Assembly: GCF_028502605.1 (NCBI RefSeq)
Contig: NC_079235.1
Location: 4,402,001-4,466,000, forward strand
DNA from: Trichoderma breve
Taxonomy: Eukaryota; Ascomycota; Sordariomycetes; Hypocreales; Hypocreaceae
Length of the DNA: 64,000 bases
Direction: 5' to 3'
Shown: positions 22,854 through 33,876 of the stretch, piece after piece
Numbering within the stretch: position 1 is the first letter of the stretch
Layout of the letters: each line of letters opens with the position of its first letter
The notes under the pieces: model-generated
Told to the model about the DNA's origin: nothing
The model's database searches: none
Seen by the model: the letters and a program-made list of their open reading frames with translations, nothing else
Translations under genes and position numbers: made by a program

Positions 22854-25173
22854 ATGGACATGGACCATGGCTCAGCATCGCAGCCCGTTCGCTACATCCG
22901 TAGCCGCATCGCCAATGCTTGTGACGGGTGCAAGGCGCGTAAAGTCAAGTGCGACGGGAAACTGCCATGCGGATTTTGCGTTGCGCGGCAGAGGGCGCAA
23001 GTGTGCCATTACTCGCCCCAGAGGAGACGGAGACAGTCGCAGAAGCTGCCGAGGTCGCCGCCGCCGTCGGTGCGGGAGTCGCGGGATCAGGATCGGGATC
23101 GGTCTACTAGGGACGCTTCTTCGTCGGTGAGGTCGGCATCACCGAGTCAGACGCCGGCTTCGAGGCGCGTGTCTTCGGTGGCTGGGGTGGGCGTGTCGTC
23201 TGCTTCTGCTTCTGCTTCTGCCTCTGTTTCGTCTCCGGCGATGGGGAGCGAGAGGCGGCATCGGATGCAATCGTCGGCATCTGCGTTGAACCAGGCTCAG
23301 GAGTCGTCTGTGGCTGAGGACGAGACCGAAGTGCCGCGAGATGCCCGACTGCTTTGTGACGCCCATGGGAAATTGACCTTTATCGGGGATTGCGCGCCAT
23401 TGTCCTTCTTCCAATCGGTGCGCAGGCTTGTGACCAACCGCGTCGGCCAGAATGCCTTTGCGCCGCAGACGAGTCGATTCTCAGTCCTGGAAAATGCACC
23501 GGCACGGCAATCTAAGAGATCAGTAAGAGACCCAAGGATGCCTGAAGTCCGGCCTGTGGATGTTACCCCTGCGGTTTCGGCCTATTTGTCGACGACAGCG
23601 AGTTTGGTGGATTTGTTTGACAGTTCGAAGCTGCTGGATGATTTGACGATATGGGCGAACTTGACGCACAAGCCGGACAATGTTACGACTATTATTCACT
23701 TTCTTGTTCTGGCCATTGGGTTGCAGGCGGAGGATGACGTGTTGTCTCAGCAGTACTTCGAGTATGCTCGCGATCTGGCGTATACGGATCTGAGCGACAG
23801 TCTTGGTGTTGAGACGGTGCAAGCTTTCATCTTGGTTACGGTTTACATGCTGTGTTCCTGTCAGATCAATGGAGCCTTTCTCTTCTTTGGCATTGCTGCG
23901 AGGGCGGCCTATTCGATTGGCCTGCATCGAACTGAAGTGAATGCTCGATTTGGACACGAAATTCACCAGCAGAGGGATCAGCTGTGGAAGAGTCTACGAG
24001 TGCTGGACCTATTTCTCAGCAGCTCCATGGGACGCCCTCCCGCTACTTCAGATGTGGATTGCACTGTTCCTTATCACGCTCAAGGAGCTGATGGGAAGGA
24101 AGTGTTTGACCTGCTCAATGCCTCTGTGCAGATCCTACTGATACTAGAAAACATCATTTTGGAAGTATACGGGCGAAAAAAGATTTCTATGCAGCTGACA
24201 GAGGGAATATCCCTAAAGCTGAGAGGCTGGTCTGGAAAATGGCTTGGCCTACTAAAAGAGGTTATTGCACAGCCCGCTGCTCGCAATGAGGCCCAGGTCA
24301 CAGGAGCCTGCCAGGTGTTGTCATCATACTACTATGCGGTGATGCTTGTTTCGCGGCCATTCTTGATGTATGAGTTGTTTCAGAGGCTTGTTGATGGCTC
24401 GGCTGCATCGAGCAGACCGGCAATGGCATCGGGAAGATCAAAGCTGGCGGACGCATGCATCGACGCCGCAAGTTTGATGGTGGATCCGGTCTTGGATTTG
24501 ATTGAAAGGGGTGTGTTGAAGAGGAAGGCTCCTCTGCTTGTGTGAGTATTCCAATTCGTTGTTGGCATAATAATTTGAACTAATGGTTTATAGATCATGG
24601 CTTTTTGCTGCTTCGCTGGTTCTTGGTGTTGGTCTCTTGGGCGGATTCGGCCGTATACTGGAAAAGTATACTCGAATGTCCATACAAACCATGGATCATT
24701 TTGCGCAGAACGACGCCCATGCCCGACAATACTCCTTGATTGCCCAATCGTTGCTCACAACAGCATTGGAGCATTTGGAACGGCAGGATCTTCAAGAGCG
24801 GATGCGACGCACAGAAAACTCGAGTCAGTTGTTCGGCCTGGTGGCGCCTGATGCAAGATCTCCTTTAAATAAATCCCCGGCGCCGCTCAGGGACATTGAC
24901 TTGCGAGTCAGCACACCGGATACGACCATGACCAGGAGCCGCAGCTCGATGGATAGATCGCTTCTACAGCACCAAAGTTTACCGAGTGGGCCATCTCCGC
25001 GATTGGGAGAGATGGATTCCGTGTTCCTGGGACTGTCGGAGTCGATGCTGCATACGCCGGATACCACGTACTGGGATGGGATCGTCGGCAACGACAGCGA
25101 TCCGAATTCTGCTCTAAATTTATTTCCACTGTTGGAGGCGGGAGGCGGTATTGATTTGGCGCACTGGCTTTAA
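22854..25173 (+). CDS. Zn2Cys6 transcription factor with fungal-specific domain
   Basis: Two exons (22854-24541, 24594-25173) give 755 residues. The zinc cluster begins at Cys23 (CDGCKARKVKC, C-x2-C-x6-C-x5-C-x2-C-x8-C), followed by an Arg-rich linker and a long Ser/Ala/Pro low-complexity stretch. The start was set at the ATG at 22854; the frame is open a few codons further upstream but has no ATG there. The middle homology domain contains AYSIGLHRTEVNARF and SSMGRPPATSDVDC, classical signatures of PF04082. The C-terminal region is Ser-rich, with acidic and hydrophobic residues that may activate transcription. It is nuclear. Neighbours are the kinesin upstream and GH79 downstream, and no cluster role can be argued. 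Confidence 0.9.
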
Positions 25174-26480
25174 GGGTATACTTCAGGTTCTGTAAAAAAA
25201 GAGGTTTCTTTAGAAGGCATAACACTTGGATTGGTGTCGCGAATGGCGTAATGATAGATGGGATGGCCGGGGTAGCTTTACCCAGTAGTATCCTTACTCG
25301 GTTTTACAGCATCTTTGTCGGAACTGGAGCAATCAAGAGTCGAACGGTGTCCGGAGTGAAGGCCTCCGGAATTCAATAGTCTGGCTGTGTGACATCTCCG
25401 ATGCAGTTGCGGTCTGGCACCAGAAGCATGAGATGGAATTATCCAGCCGAAATGGTACCCTATTTGATGGCATGACAGCAGGGGTGCTTCATCATAATCC
25501 GGGGCGAATTACGAAATTTCAAGACCCAGCAGCGGTCGAACGGCCTAGTTGAGTGCCGAAGAAGTCTCCATCGATGCCCGAAGCTGCAACGGACGTGGTA
25601 TTATTGGATCCTCTGTTGCTCTGCTTGTTGAACCAAATACATGGAGCAAACACTAGTCGGCCCGGAATGACACCCCATATTTCGTGCTAGCAAGCCTAGT
25701 ATCGACAGCTCCTCAATTACGGCCGCCTTGAATGCGGGGGAATAGAACGTTCGTTATGGTTAGATTTGGACAGGGCGACAAGGAGTTGCTGGTCTTTTGA
25801 AAAAAGTGTGCGTGGTTGATCCGAATATCCGGTTGTCGATCCATTACGGGCCTCGTCTTACGGATCTTCGAGCAACAAGGCAGCATCTCCTTTTTTTGTT
25901 CTAGAAATAGTGCCAGTGATCATCGGTCATCCTACAGGAATAGCACTGAGTACGGAGTAATAGTGGTGATATAGTAATACTACGCGTATGCAATATAGGA
26001 GCTCGTACATACTTGCTCCTTTCACATAGCATTGCCGGGAAATTCGACCCGAACACGGTCGCATCAGCACTACGGGGGTTACAGCCTCGAGATTGTGGGG
26101 GAAGGACAAGGGTAGGACCGATAATCCCTGCGCATACAACAAGCTCGCACAGCTGTTTCTCTCCTGCTGAAACAGGCAAAGCCGTCTGGGGCGGCCGTGA
26201 GGAAATTGTTCCTATAGATGGATTAACTGATCTTGGGGACCGGAGCAGCTCCTTGGTTGTCATGTCATCATGAACGGGCCTGCATTAGATTCAGGGACCT
26301 CAGGAGTCGGGGTGGTTCCTGGGCAGCGTAGCATCGCATGACGACATGACAGATACAATTGTATATATGGGGCTGGGACGAACTTTTTCTTATTTTCTGG
26401 AGCTCTTTGTGAAGGATTGTTGGACTCAGTTTTATTCTTTGTACGAGTAAATTCTGGTCAAACAAAAGAGGCAAGCTACA
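25174..26480. other. Intergenic, 5' flank of GH79 gene
   Basis: No gene is seen. A TACGGAGTAA motif lies at 25951-25960. A TATATA element at 26362-26367 lies about 115 bp before the GH79 ATG and probably sets its transcription start. Confidence 0.45.
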
Positions 26481-28089
26481 ATGGCAAAGTACTTGGTTCC
26501 GGCATCTGTGCTGCTGTCGCAGTCAATTGCGGCCGCGAGTCTGTTTGACTCGTATGTGAGCTTGTCATTCGAGCTCATTGGCTTTCCTACTTTTGCTGGT
26601 GAGTTCTGCAGCTATTACTATGTTGCATGGTCGAAACTCAAGTAAACTGACATTGTTTTGTTTTCGGTCTCCAGGAACAAAGCACCAGCCTAATGCCTTC
26701 TCCCACAACCTGATGCACAACTTGGCCGAGCTCCAGGGCAGCGGCATTGTTGTGCGAGTTGGCGGAAACTCTGGGTGAGTACCATATCCGGCGTGAATGT
26801 GATTCACAACACCGGCCGGTATAACTAACAGTTTCGACAGTGATCGTGCCATCTACGATCCGACCTTGACCACATCTACAGCCAGCGCGTGCCCCAATGC
26901 CGACCCCGGTGCGTGGCAGTGCATTGGTACGACTTTCTTCGAGTCTTACGGCGGCTTCCCTGCTGGCACCCGCTACTCTCACCAGTTTAACCTCGGTGCA
27001 TACAACTCCTCTGGATGGGCTACGCTCGAGGCTACGGTGCCACTGGCTTGCAAGGCTCTTCGAGGCCAGCTCGAGTTCTGGGAGATGGGAAATGAGCCTG
27101 ACCTGTTCACCGGAAGCAGACGACCCAGCACGTACAATGCCTCTCAGTACTCCAACGAGTGGTTGAACTCAACCCAGCACTTTGAGAGCTACCTCCACAA
27201 GGCCTGCCCAGACCTTTTCCACAGCCTCAAATACATTGCTCCGTCTTTGAGCTCTCCTGGTGCCAGGCTGCACATTGCCGACATCTTCCCCGACGAGGGC
27301 AATGCCACGGAGAAGATTACCCAAGTCTCCATCCACAACTACATGAACGGCGCCACCGTTCCCGGCGTTACCCTGCAAAACACTCTGATGAGCCACAATG
27401 CCGTTGTCAAGTCGATCACCAGCCACGTCAACTACGCCAAGACTTCTACCATTGATGCCGAATACATTATCGGCGAGCACAACAGCTTGTACGGCGGTGG
27501 TGCTTCCGGTCTCTCTGATGTCTTCGGAGCTGCTCTCTGGGCCATGGAGTTCTCTCTCTACGCTGCTTCCACTGGCGTTATCAAGCGAATCCACTTCCAC
27601 CAGTCCGTGGGCTCTCCTTACGCCGCCTGGGTTCCTTCAGGAACTCTCGCCACCAACGCTCCTTACTACGGAAAGCTGGCTGCCAGCACTTTCTTGGCTC
27701 ACTCTAACACCATTGAGGTCAAGACTCTTGCTTTGAACAAGGATGCTGACTTGGACTCTGGATATGGCGCCTACGTCTACGGTGATTTGCGTCGCATCGC
27801 GGTTCTTAACCTCAGACAGTACAACGCTGGCAACGGTACCCGTGCAAGCCAGACTTACACCGTCAAGGTTGCTCCTGGATCTTTGTGGAAGTCTCAGCGC
27901 CTTACTGCTGCTGGTGCCACTGACAAGACTGGTGTCACTTTTAACGGATTCTCTTATGATGCTGACTCCAATGGTTTGGCGAAGCGCGTCAAGGGCCAGG
28001 AGTCGAGCAAGGTCATCAGGGCTGACCGCAGCGGTAACATTTCGTTTACTGTTCAGGACTCTGAGGCTATTGTTCTGCTGAAGGAGTAA
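26481..28089 (+). CDS. GH79 beta-glucuronidase (secreted)
   Basis: Exons 26481-26598, 26675-26774 and 26841-28089 give 488 residues. The N-terminus is a signal peptide (MAKYLVPASVLLSQSIAAAS). The family signature GIVVRVGGNSG is followed by the acid/base Glu in EFWEMGNEPD (about residue 158) and the nucleophile Glu in YIIGEHNS (about 285). A C-terminal beta-domain with YTVKVAPGSLW and IVLLKE completes it. GH79 enzymes release glucuronic or 4-O-methyl-glucuronic acid from arabinogalactan and other glycans outside the cell. For the second intron I used the AG at 26840 rather than the one at 26831, because that gives GGNSGDRAIYD without an insertion. It ends 181 bp tail-to-tail from the oxalate decarboxylase gene. 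Confidence 0.92.
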
Positions 28090-28270
28090 GGAAAATATGA
28101 TTGTATAATTTAATAGTATGGATTTGTTGTGGGATCAATCTCGGTACCCAATAGTGGTGTACACTGTATATATGAGATAGAGAGAAACAAATACTTATGA
28201 CTTTGACGATATATGTTTGCTCATTCTGACGTTATTTAATATTAATTGACAAAACCATCAGTCCGAAAAT

Positions 28271-29777
28271 CTACTGGATCAGGACTTGTTTCTCTTTCTT
28301 CAGCTTTTCAACAAACTCCAATGGCACCTTGAGCGTCTGCGCAACGATATCCGGCGGCGTCAGTGCAAGCCACTGCGTGAGAGGAATATCGGCCACGCGA
28401 TCCGACTTGTATATCTCAACCCAGATGAGATCTTCCGTCTTTGACGTGTTTTCAATATAGTGCCCCGAGTTGTCGGGGAAGACGGCCGTGTCGCCGGCGC
28501 GGAAGTTGAACGTTCGGGCGGCGGCGTTGCCGATGAAGACGGTGGCTTGGGCGGTGCCTTTGTGGAAGTAGAGCCATTCCTCGGCCTAATTGCATATACT
28601 CGTCAGTTTCTGTTTCTCGTCGAGGGCAATGAAGGGCTGTGTAGGGATTGAGAGGGAGATCAAGACACTCACGTTTGGGTGCCAGTGCAACTCCCGCAAA
28701 GCACCAGGCTTCAGCGTCACAAACGTCGCTGCAATCGTCTTGCTAATTGGGAAATTGGTCGAATCAATCTTGCGGAACTCGCCACCAGTCCCTCCAATCT
28801 TCTCGGGTGGATGCTGTAGCGTGCGGTAGACGAAGGTGCTTTTCTCGGACAACGCGTGGCCATTCCCAGTGACATTGTGTGTGCTAATTGTCCCATTGAT
28901 GATGTAAGGATCAGCCGGGGGAATGGAATCAAAGATAGATTCGTCGACTCCAAAGTTCTTTGCGAGAACGGAGCGGGGAGTGTGAGCGATCCAATCGTCG
29001 ACGTTGAAAGTGGTGCTGTGATCGTCAGTTATCGAGAGACTTCTTTACTTGCACGAACAGATGCTGTTCTTCTTACCCGATCTTGTCAAAATCCGCCGTG
29101 TCGAAAACCAGGAGGAATTCGTTCTCATCCTCAAGTCCTTGTACTGTATGGGCAACACCCTTTGGAAAATACCAAATGTCGCCGTACCCGAGCTCCGAAA
29201 CTTCGTATTCGCCATTCTCGTTAACTGCAGATAACGTGATGCGGCCGGCATAGACGATTCCCCATTCAGCCTATGATACAAAAGTTAGACGGCCAAATAG
29301 CAAAGAGGTTAATATGGGGAAATAAAAACCCTAGAAACTTACTACTCGATGCCAGTGTAGCTCTCGGATGGCCCCCTTTGTTAGATGCTGCTGAGCGGCG
29401 GCAATGTCGTGACTTGCCGGTAGATCAGTGACTACTTGCTCCCGGACCCAGCCGCCTTTGAGAATGCGCGTCCTAGAATCGGAGAAACTCCATTTAAGAT
29501 TTGGAACAACGCCGTTGTCAGTGGATTGCTGGCCCAGGTTACTGGGATTTTGCAAGTCCAATTGATGATTTGTGCCGCCTTATCTCTCTTGTTAGAGCTT
29601 TCGCATATTTCCTCTCTGTGAAACTTGAATGAACATACCCGAAAAAGGTGCGCCTTTCCCATCTGGGCTGATGGGTTGTCCATCGGCGAATCCTCCATCA
29701 TCACGTTGCTGAACTTGAGGTGCTGCAGATGCGCCGATGAGGCACAGTGCCCATGTTGACAATACAGAGGCTCTCAT
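28271..29777 (-). CDS. Bicupin oxalate decarboxylase (secreted)
   Basis: Five exons (29639-29777, 29343-29578, 29077-29270, 28673-29015, 28271-28585) give 408 residues. After a signal peptide (MRASVLSTWALCLIGASA) come two cupin barrels. Each carries a metal-binding block: ELHWHRVAEWGIVYAG with later AHTVQG, and ELHWHPNAEEWLYFHKG with later GHYIEN. Each binds one Mn, as in fungal oxalate decarboxylases, which convert oxalate to formate and CO2 and so remove acid and detoxify plant or fungal oxalate. An intron falls directly after each HWHxx metal block (after HWHRV and HWHPN), consistent with internal duplication. The spacing between the barrels is as in the known family. Neighbouring GH79 also acts outside the cell. 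Confidence 0.93.
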
Positions 29778-30344
29778 GGTTATAAGAACTAGCAATGGGT
29801 GAAGATCTGAAGGGAAGAAGAAAACACCGAAAATTGGATGGCCCAGGCATCCTTTAAGCTTATTACACAATCAAGCATATATACAACCTTGTGAGAGTCC
29901 AACAGAGATTACAATGTAACACTACGCCTCCGAGTCTACCGATGGCGCAATGACCACCATCGTGCCTGAAGCTCAAGCTGCGTGCGGCCATCCTGGTCTC
30001 CAACATTAACGCTAAAATGGCGGCATTGTTATACCGTTCAGATGTTGGTTACACGGATCTAGTGGGTGAGCATCTAGAGGGAGGAGAGTGCTGACTGATT
30101 TGGAACATTCCTAGTATTGGTAGCGCAGTGGTGTGTAGCATTGGGACCTGTATTTGGACTACTTTGCATGAGAAGGTCGCAAATCGAATGACGCCATTAT
30201 ACATGATGATTGTCATATTCTATGTTTTGTCTTGCGATATACAAACAGACAAAGAAATAGAGGAAAACGACGACTCTTCATTAAGTGTGGGTATGTAATA
30301 ATTGCTCGAATATACAAATAACACGCTCTGTGCTGATAAAAACA
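29778..30344. promoter_or_regulatory. 5' flank of oxalate decarboxylase, 3' flank of OYE-family gene
   Basis: On the minus strand a TATATA element at 29883-29878 lies about 100 bp upstream of the oxalate decarboxylase ATG. Nothing else is recognised. Confidence 0.45.
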
Positions 30345-31718
30345 CTAAACTGCTGTTGGCATCGACCTCATTTGCTTCATATACCAAGACTACAATTTTA
30401 ATCAGTAAATAACTACTTTACAGTGTGTCAATAACTTCGGAAGAACACTTACAGTCTCTGCTCCTCCAGCCATTACCTTGACGCCGAGAAGCTTTGGAAG
30501 CAACAGGTCCGGCGCCTTTCTCGTGTATGCCCTAGCATCTTCGCTCTTGACTTCTTTATTGAAGATCAAATTCTTAGGCAAGAAAGGGTTAAGGGCGGCA
30601 GGGCGGCCAATGCCGACAATGTCACAAGCGTCCTCTCGAAGAGCGGCCTCCATGCCTTCGCGTGTTCGGAAACCGCCCGTCACCATCAATGGAACATGCC
30701 TGAATCTATCACGGATCTCCTTGGCAAAATCGAGGAAAAAGGCCTCACGGGCCAGAGTACTGGCGGATCTGGATTCTTGCATCATCTAAGGGGAGTCATG
30801 GTTAGCCTTGTTTATTCTGCATCACCAATGCGCGGGAGCTTGGAGCACAGAGCGGCATAAGCTTACTGAAGGGTCTTCATAAGAACCACCACTGATCTCA
30901 AGGAGGTCGACGCCTGCGGCTGTAATCTCTTCGAGCTGTTCGATGCAGGCGGCGAGCTGCTCCTTGTCCTTGAAGTCGGCGCTGTTCAACTTGATGCCGA
31001 CGCAGAAACCCTTTGGCACAACCTCTCTCACGGCCTTGAGAATGTCGACAACAATCTTTGCCCGCTTCTTGGCAGATCCACCATACTCGTCCTCGCGTGT
31101 GTTGGACGCCGGGTTCAAAAACTGAGACAACAAGTAGCCGTGCGCTCCGTGAAGCTCAACACCAGCAAAGCCAGCTTCGGCTGCCAGCTTGGCAGTCTCT
31201 GCGAACTGAGAAACAACGTGTTGAATATCCTCAAGAGTCATTTCTCTTGGCGATCCGAAGACAAACGACCTGGCAAGCCTGGCTAGGATGCCATTGCCTA
31301 TATTCAGGGGAATTGCACTTGGGGCGATTGACTTCTCAAAATATCCTCTGGTGCCGGCGCCACCAGGACTTTGTCGTCCTGGGTGGTTAATTTGCATGAT
31401 AACAGGTGTGTCGTTTTTGGAGGCCGCCTTTGCCCATTTCTTCCATGCCGCCAGGATTTTCTCCCTGTCGACGTTCTCGTTGGGGCTCACATCTGCAGGG
31501 CTGCCCAGATATCTGACATCGACTTGAACATTGCCTGTGAGTACTGATCCCCATCCACCCTCGGCCCAGTTTTCGTAAATTTTAAATAGTCTTTCGCCGG
31601 GCAAATACTCGTTATCTGCCCAACTTTCAGCCATGGCGGCTTTGGACAGCCGATTGGGGAGCGTGAGACCACATGGGAGCGTGATGGGCTCTTGGAGCTT
31701 GAGTTCTGAAACAGTCAT
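30345..31718 (-). CDS. NADH:flavin oxidoreductase (OYE family, HxxH subclass)
   Basis: Exons 30867-31718, 30453-30785 and 30345-30389 give 409 residues. The frame is open further upstream on the minus strand but starts only with non-ATG codons, so the ATG at 31718 is used. It is a TIM-barrel FMN enzyme (PF00724): [14 protein letters not shown] at the N-terminus, substrate-site His pair in [11 protein letters not shown], then [12 protein letters not shown], and FMN phosphate contacts in the [13 protein letters not shown] and [10 protein letters not shown] blocks. The HxxH pair and the DEYGGS block place it with YqjM-like or 2,4-dienoyl-type reductases rather than with yeast OYE. The last exon codes for only 14 residues, ending in the short conserved tail SWYMKQM. 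It is probably cytosolic. It forms a head-to-head pair with the gene at 33877. Confidence 0.9.
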
Positions 31719-32937
31719 GGTGGCTGAAAATTGGTGAGTTGTGGTTGTAGTTGACAATCTCTTGACCAATTCTGAAAACAGAAGATTCCCCAAGACCTCA
31801 CAGCTGCTTTATAAAAAACAATTGTATTTGGCCTTCTTTTTTTTTTCCTTCCCTTTCTGTTTTTTTTTTTCAACTCCGTCCCCTTTTGCCTCCTACCCAC
31901 ATCTTCAAACTCATTGCAGCCTCGGCACAATTTCAATGCCGAGTCAGTGTCTCCGTAGCGCGCGGAGATCGGTCGGCGGAGTTTGGCCTGCCATTTTCGA
32001 AAGAAATACCACCTTGGTGTGATGCGTTGCGATTGAAGTGTAGAAAGAGAATAATCATTGAGACTATTATGGCAAACTACTTATGTTTGGAAGATTCATC
32101 AAGTATACAGAGTACTCAAACAGGTATTCTGTCTTTGCATCTATGATGTGTGAGCAGTCTGCCATCTCATTGGACACAATTTAATACATTTCGACAAAAG
32201 ATGGGTATTGCATAGTTACCTAATTAGACAATCTGTTTCAGGCTGTTCTGCCTCCACCTCGTAATAATTTTCTTTTCGCGGTGGATAACCGCTGACACAT
32301 CTCGCAGTTAATGTTCCAAGCTGGTCCTCTCATTGTTACTGTTTGTTCGCCTGAGCTCGAACTCCATCACTCATGTTACCTACACGAGAAAAATATTTGT
32401 TAAGAGCTAGTATGTAAGCAGTGTGGTGTGGGGACGCGGAATTCGGCATTGTAGAGTTGACACAGGAGGCTTTGACACATGCGAAGCTCCGCTCCGTTTC
32501 CGTTTCGCTGATCGATGGTCTCTTCGATTTATAAGACCGGTGCATTCTTGGAAGATTCGTTTGTAAGTCGGACAAACAACGATCAGTAATCAGCTGGCGC
32601 CCTGGCTCGTTCCATCTCCAAAGAGCGCTGGGAAACGCTCAGTTATCTGTTCCCTCTCTTGCCCTTCTCTCTTCCTCTTTAGTATTTCTCTACAGTTTCC
32701 AGACGGGCGCTTGCGGCATTTAGTTACTGGCCCATTACTAAGGGTCTCGCACATAGCTGCCAACTATCTAAACCGACCAGTCTTGGTTAACCAAAATGAA
32801 CCCATTTCTCCTCCATCCATGTACTTTCGAGCCACCCTCTGTTACAGAGGTGAGATTCAATCCTGTGGCTTGACAAATCGGAAAAATTGCCATGATGTTC
32901 TCCGTAACAAATATGCATCCCTCTCTAGTTGCTGACC

Positions 32938-33470
32938 TTGGTCACGCTTGTACGCAGCTACAGAGTGACAGAATAAGTCGTGTGCTTGATCCTTGTGTTT
33001 CTCGCTCCTATGGAATGAGATGGAACGACAAAATAAGCCGAACACTTATTATCCACTGCGGCATTGTTAGCCCCGGTGGAAGGATCTAATTTTTCGCTGG
33101 TATAGATCTTTTGTAGTCGCATGCAAACCCACTATGGCATGACAGAATAAATGGTGCAATTAGCTGATCCTTCTCAGATGATGGCACTAGGGCATGGAGT
33201 GGGATTGCGCAGATAGTTTTGTCACACTTAGCACTTGATATTAGGTGACAAAAAGATTCTTGAGATGGCTAATCCTGGAGTCCGGAACAAATCCCTTTCT
33301 GAGCATAGACTTGTATAGTATCTGGAGAATCTCGAAAGTGTCTACTCTGCACGAGGCGACAAATAGATTGTGCATTCGATCCTTAGGATTCCGTCTCCAC
33401 TAAGAACAAACAGGGGTTTGAGCAGATACTTTTGTCATCCCATAGTAGTTGATACGGGGTGACAATATCA
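32938..33470. repeat. Diverged repeats of TTTTGTCAC..GTGACAAAA type
   Basis: The best copy is an inverted repeat, TTTTGTCAC at 33217-33225 and GTGACAAAA at 33245-33253, with a 19-nt loop. Weaker copies sit at about 32938-32977 (GGTCACGCTT..GTGACAGAAT), 33108-33150 (TTTTGTAGTC..ATGACAGAAT) and 33430-33465 (TTTTGTCA..TGACAA). The third and fourth copies also share a preceding GCAGATA, and several copies are followed by related GATCCT-type sequence. I do not recognise a transposon family. They could be decayed MITE copies or reiterated regulator-binding palindromes. Confidence 0.45.
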
Positions 33471-33772
33471 GAGACAATCTGCCACAACAGTCACACTTGA
33501 ATGAGTCATGCAACTGCACTCAAGTAGGTACGAATGCAACCCCATCTCTCCCCAGTTCATTTAATTGAGCATCTAGCTTCACGTGGCATGCTAGTATCTT
33601 ACTATATCCTGTCCCGCTGATTGACTCAGGACGGAAGATATACCGAGGGTCGACTAACAACGTCCTAGCGTTGCAGTCCGGGGCGGTGGGGTGTTGTGCT
33701 GAGCATTGGATTTCTAATCTGTTTCATGGCGCAATCCATGGAACATACGTGGACCACGGAAATATGGAATAC

Positions 33773-33779
33773 TATATAA
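33773..33779 (+). promoter_or_regulatory. TATA box (TATATAA) of OYE gene
   Basis: TATATAA lies about 98 bp upstream of the ATG at 33877. The leader between them is A/C-rich, as usual for a TATA-driven fungal gene. Confidence 0.6.
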
Positions 33780-33876
33780 GGCACAATGAGAAGATAGATG
33801 TGCAACTTTTTTGTCTTGCCGATATCAACTCAGTATCAAACTAAACATAAAGTCAAAAAGCAATCAACGCGTCATC

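Larger units (their letters stand above)
31719..33876. promoter_or_regulatory. 2.1 kb divergent region between two OYE-type genes
   Basis: No gene is seen. Next to the minus-strand gene lie two long T-tracts (about 31838-31870). In the right half, four diverged hairpin-like modules fall between 32938 and 33470 (see separate entry). A TATATAA box at 33773-33779 precedes the plus-strand ATG by about 100 bp. Confidence 0.5.

Noticed and set aside
26831..26840. First AG (taacag) as acceptor of GH79 intron 2
   Set aside because: It lies directly on the CTAAC branch point and would add three residues to the conserved GGNSG block; the second AG fits the family better.
33811..33876. Upstream extension of the OYE frame
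   Set aside because: No ATG in the extension that fits a leader; the family start MSKLFTPLKVG is at 33877.
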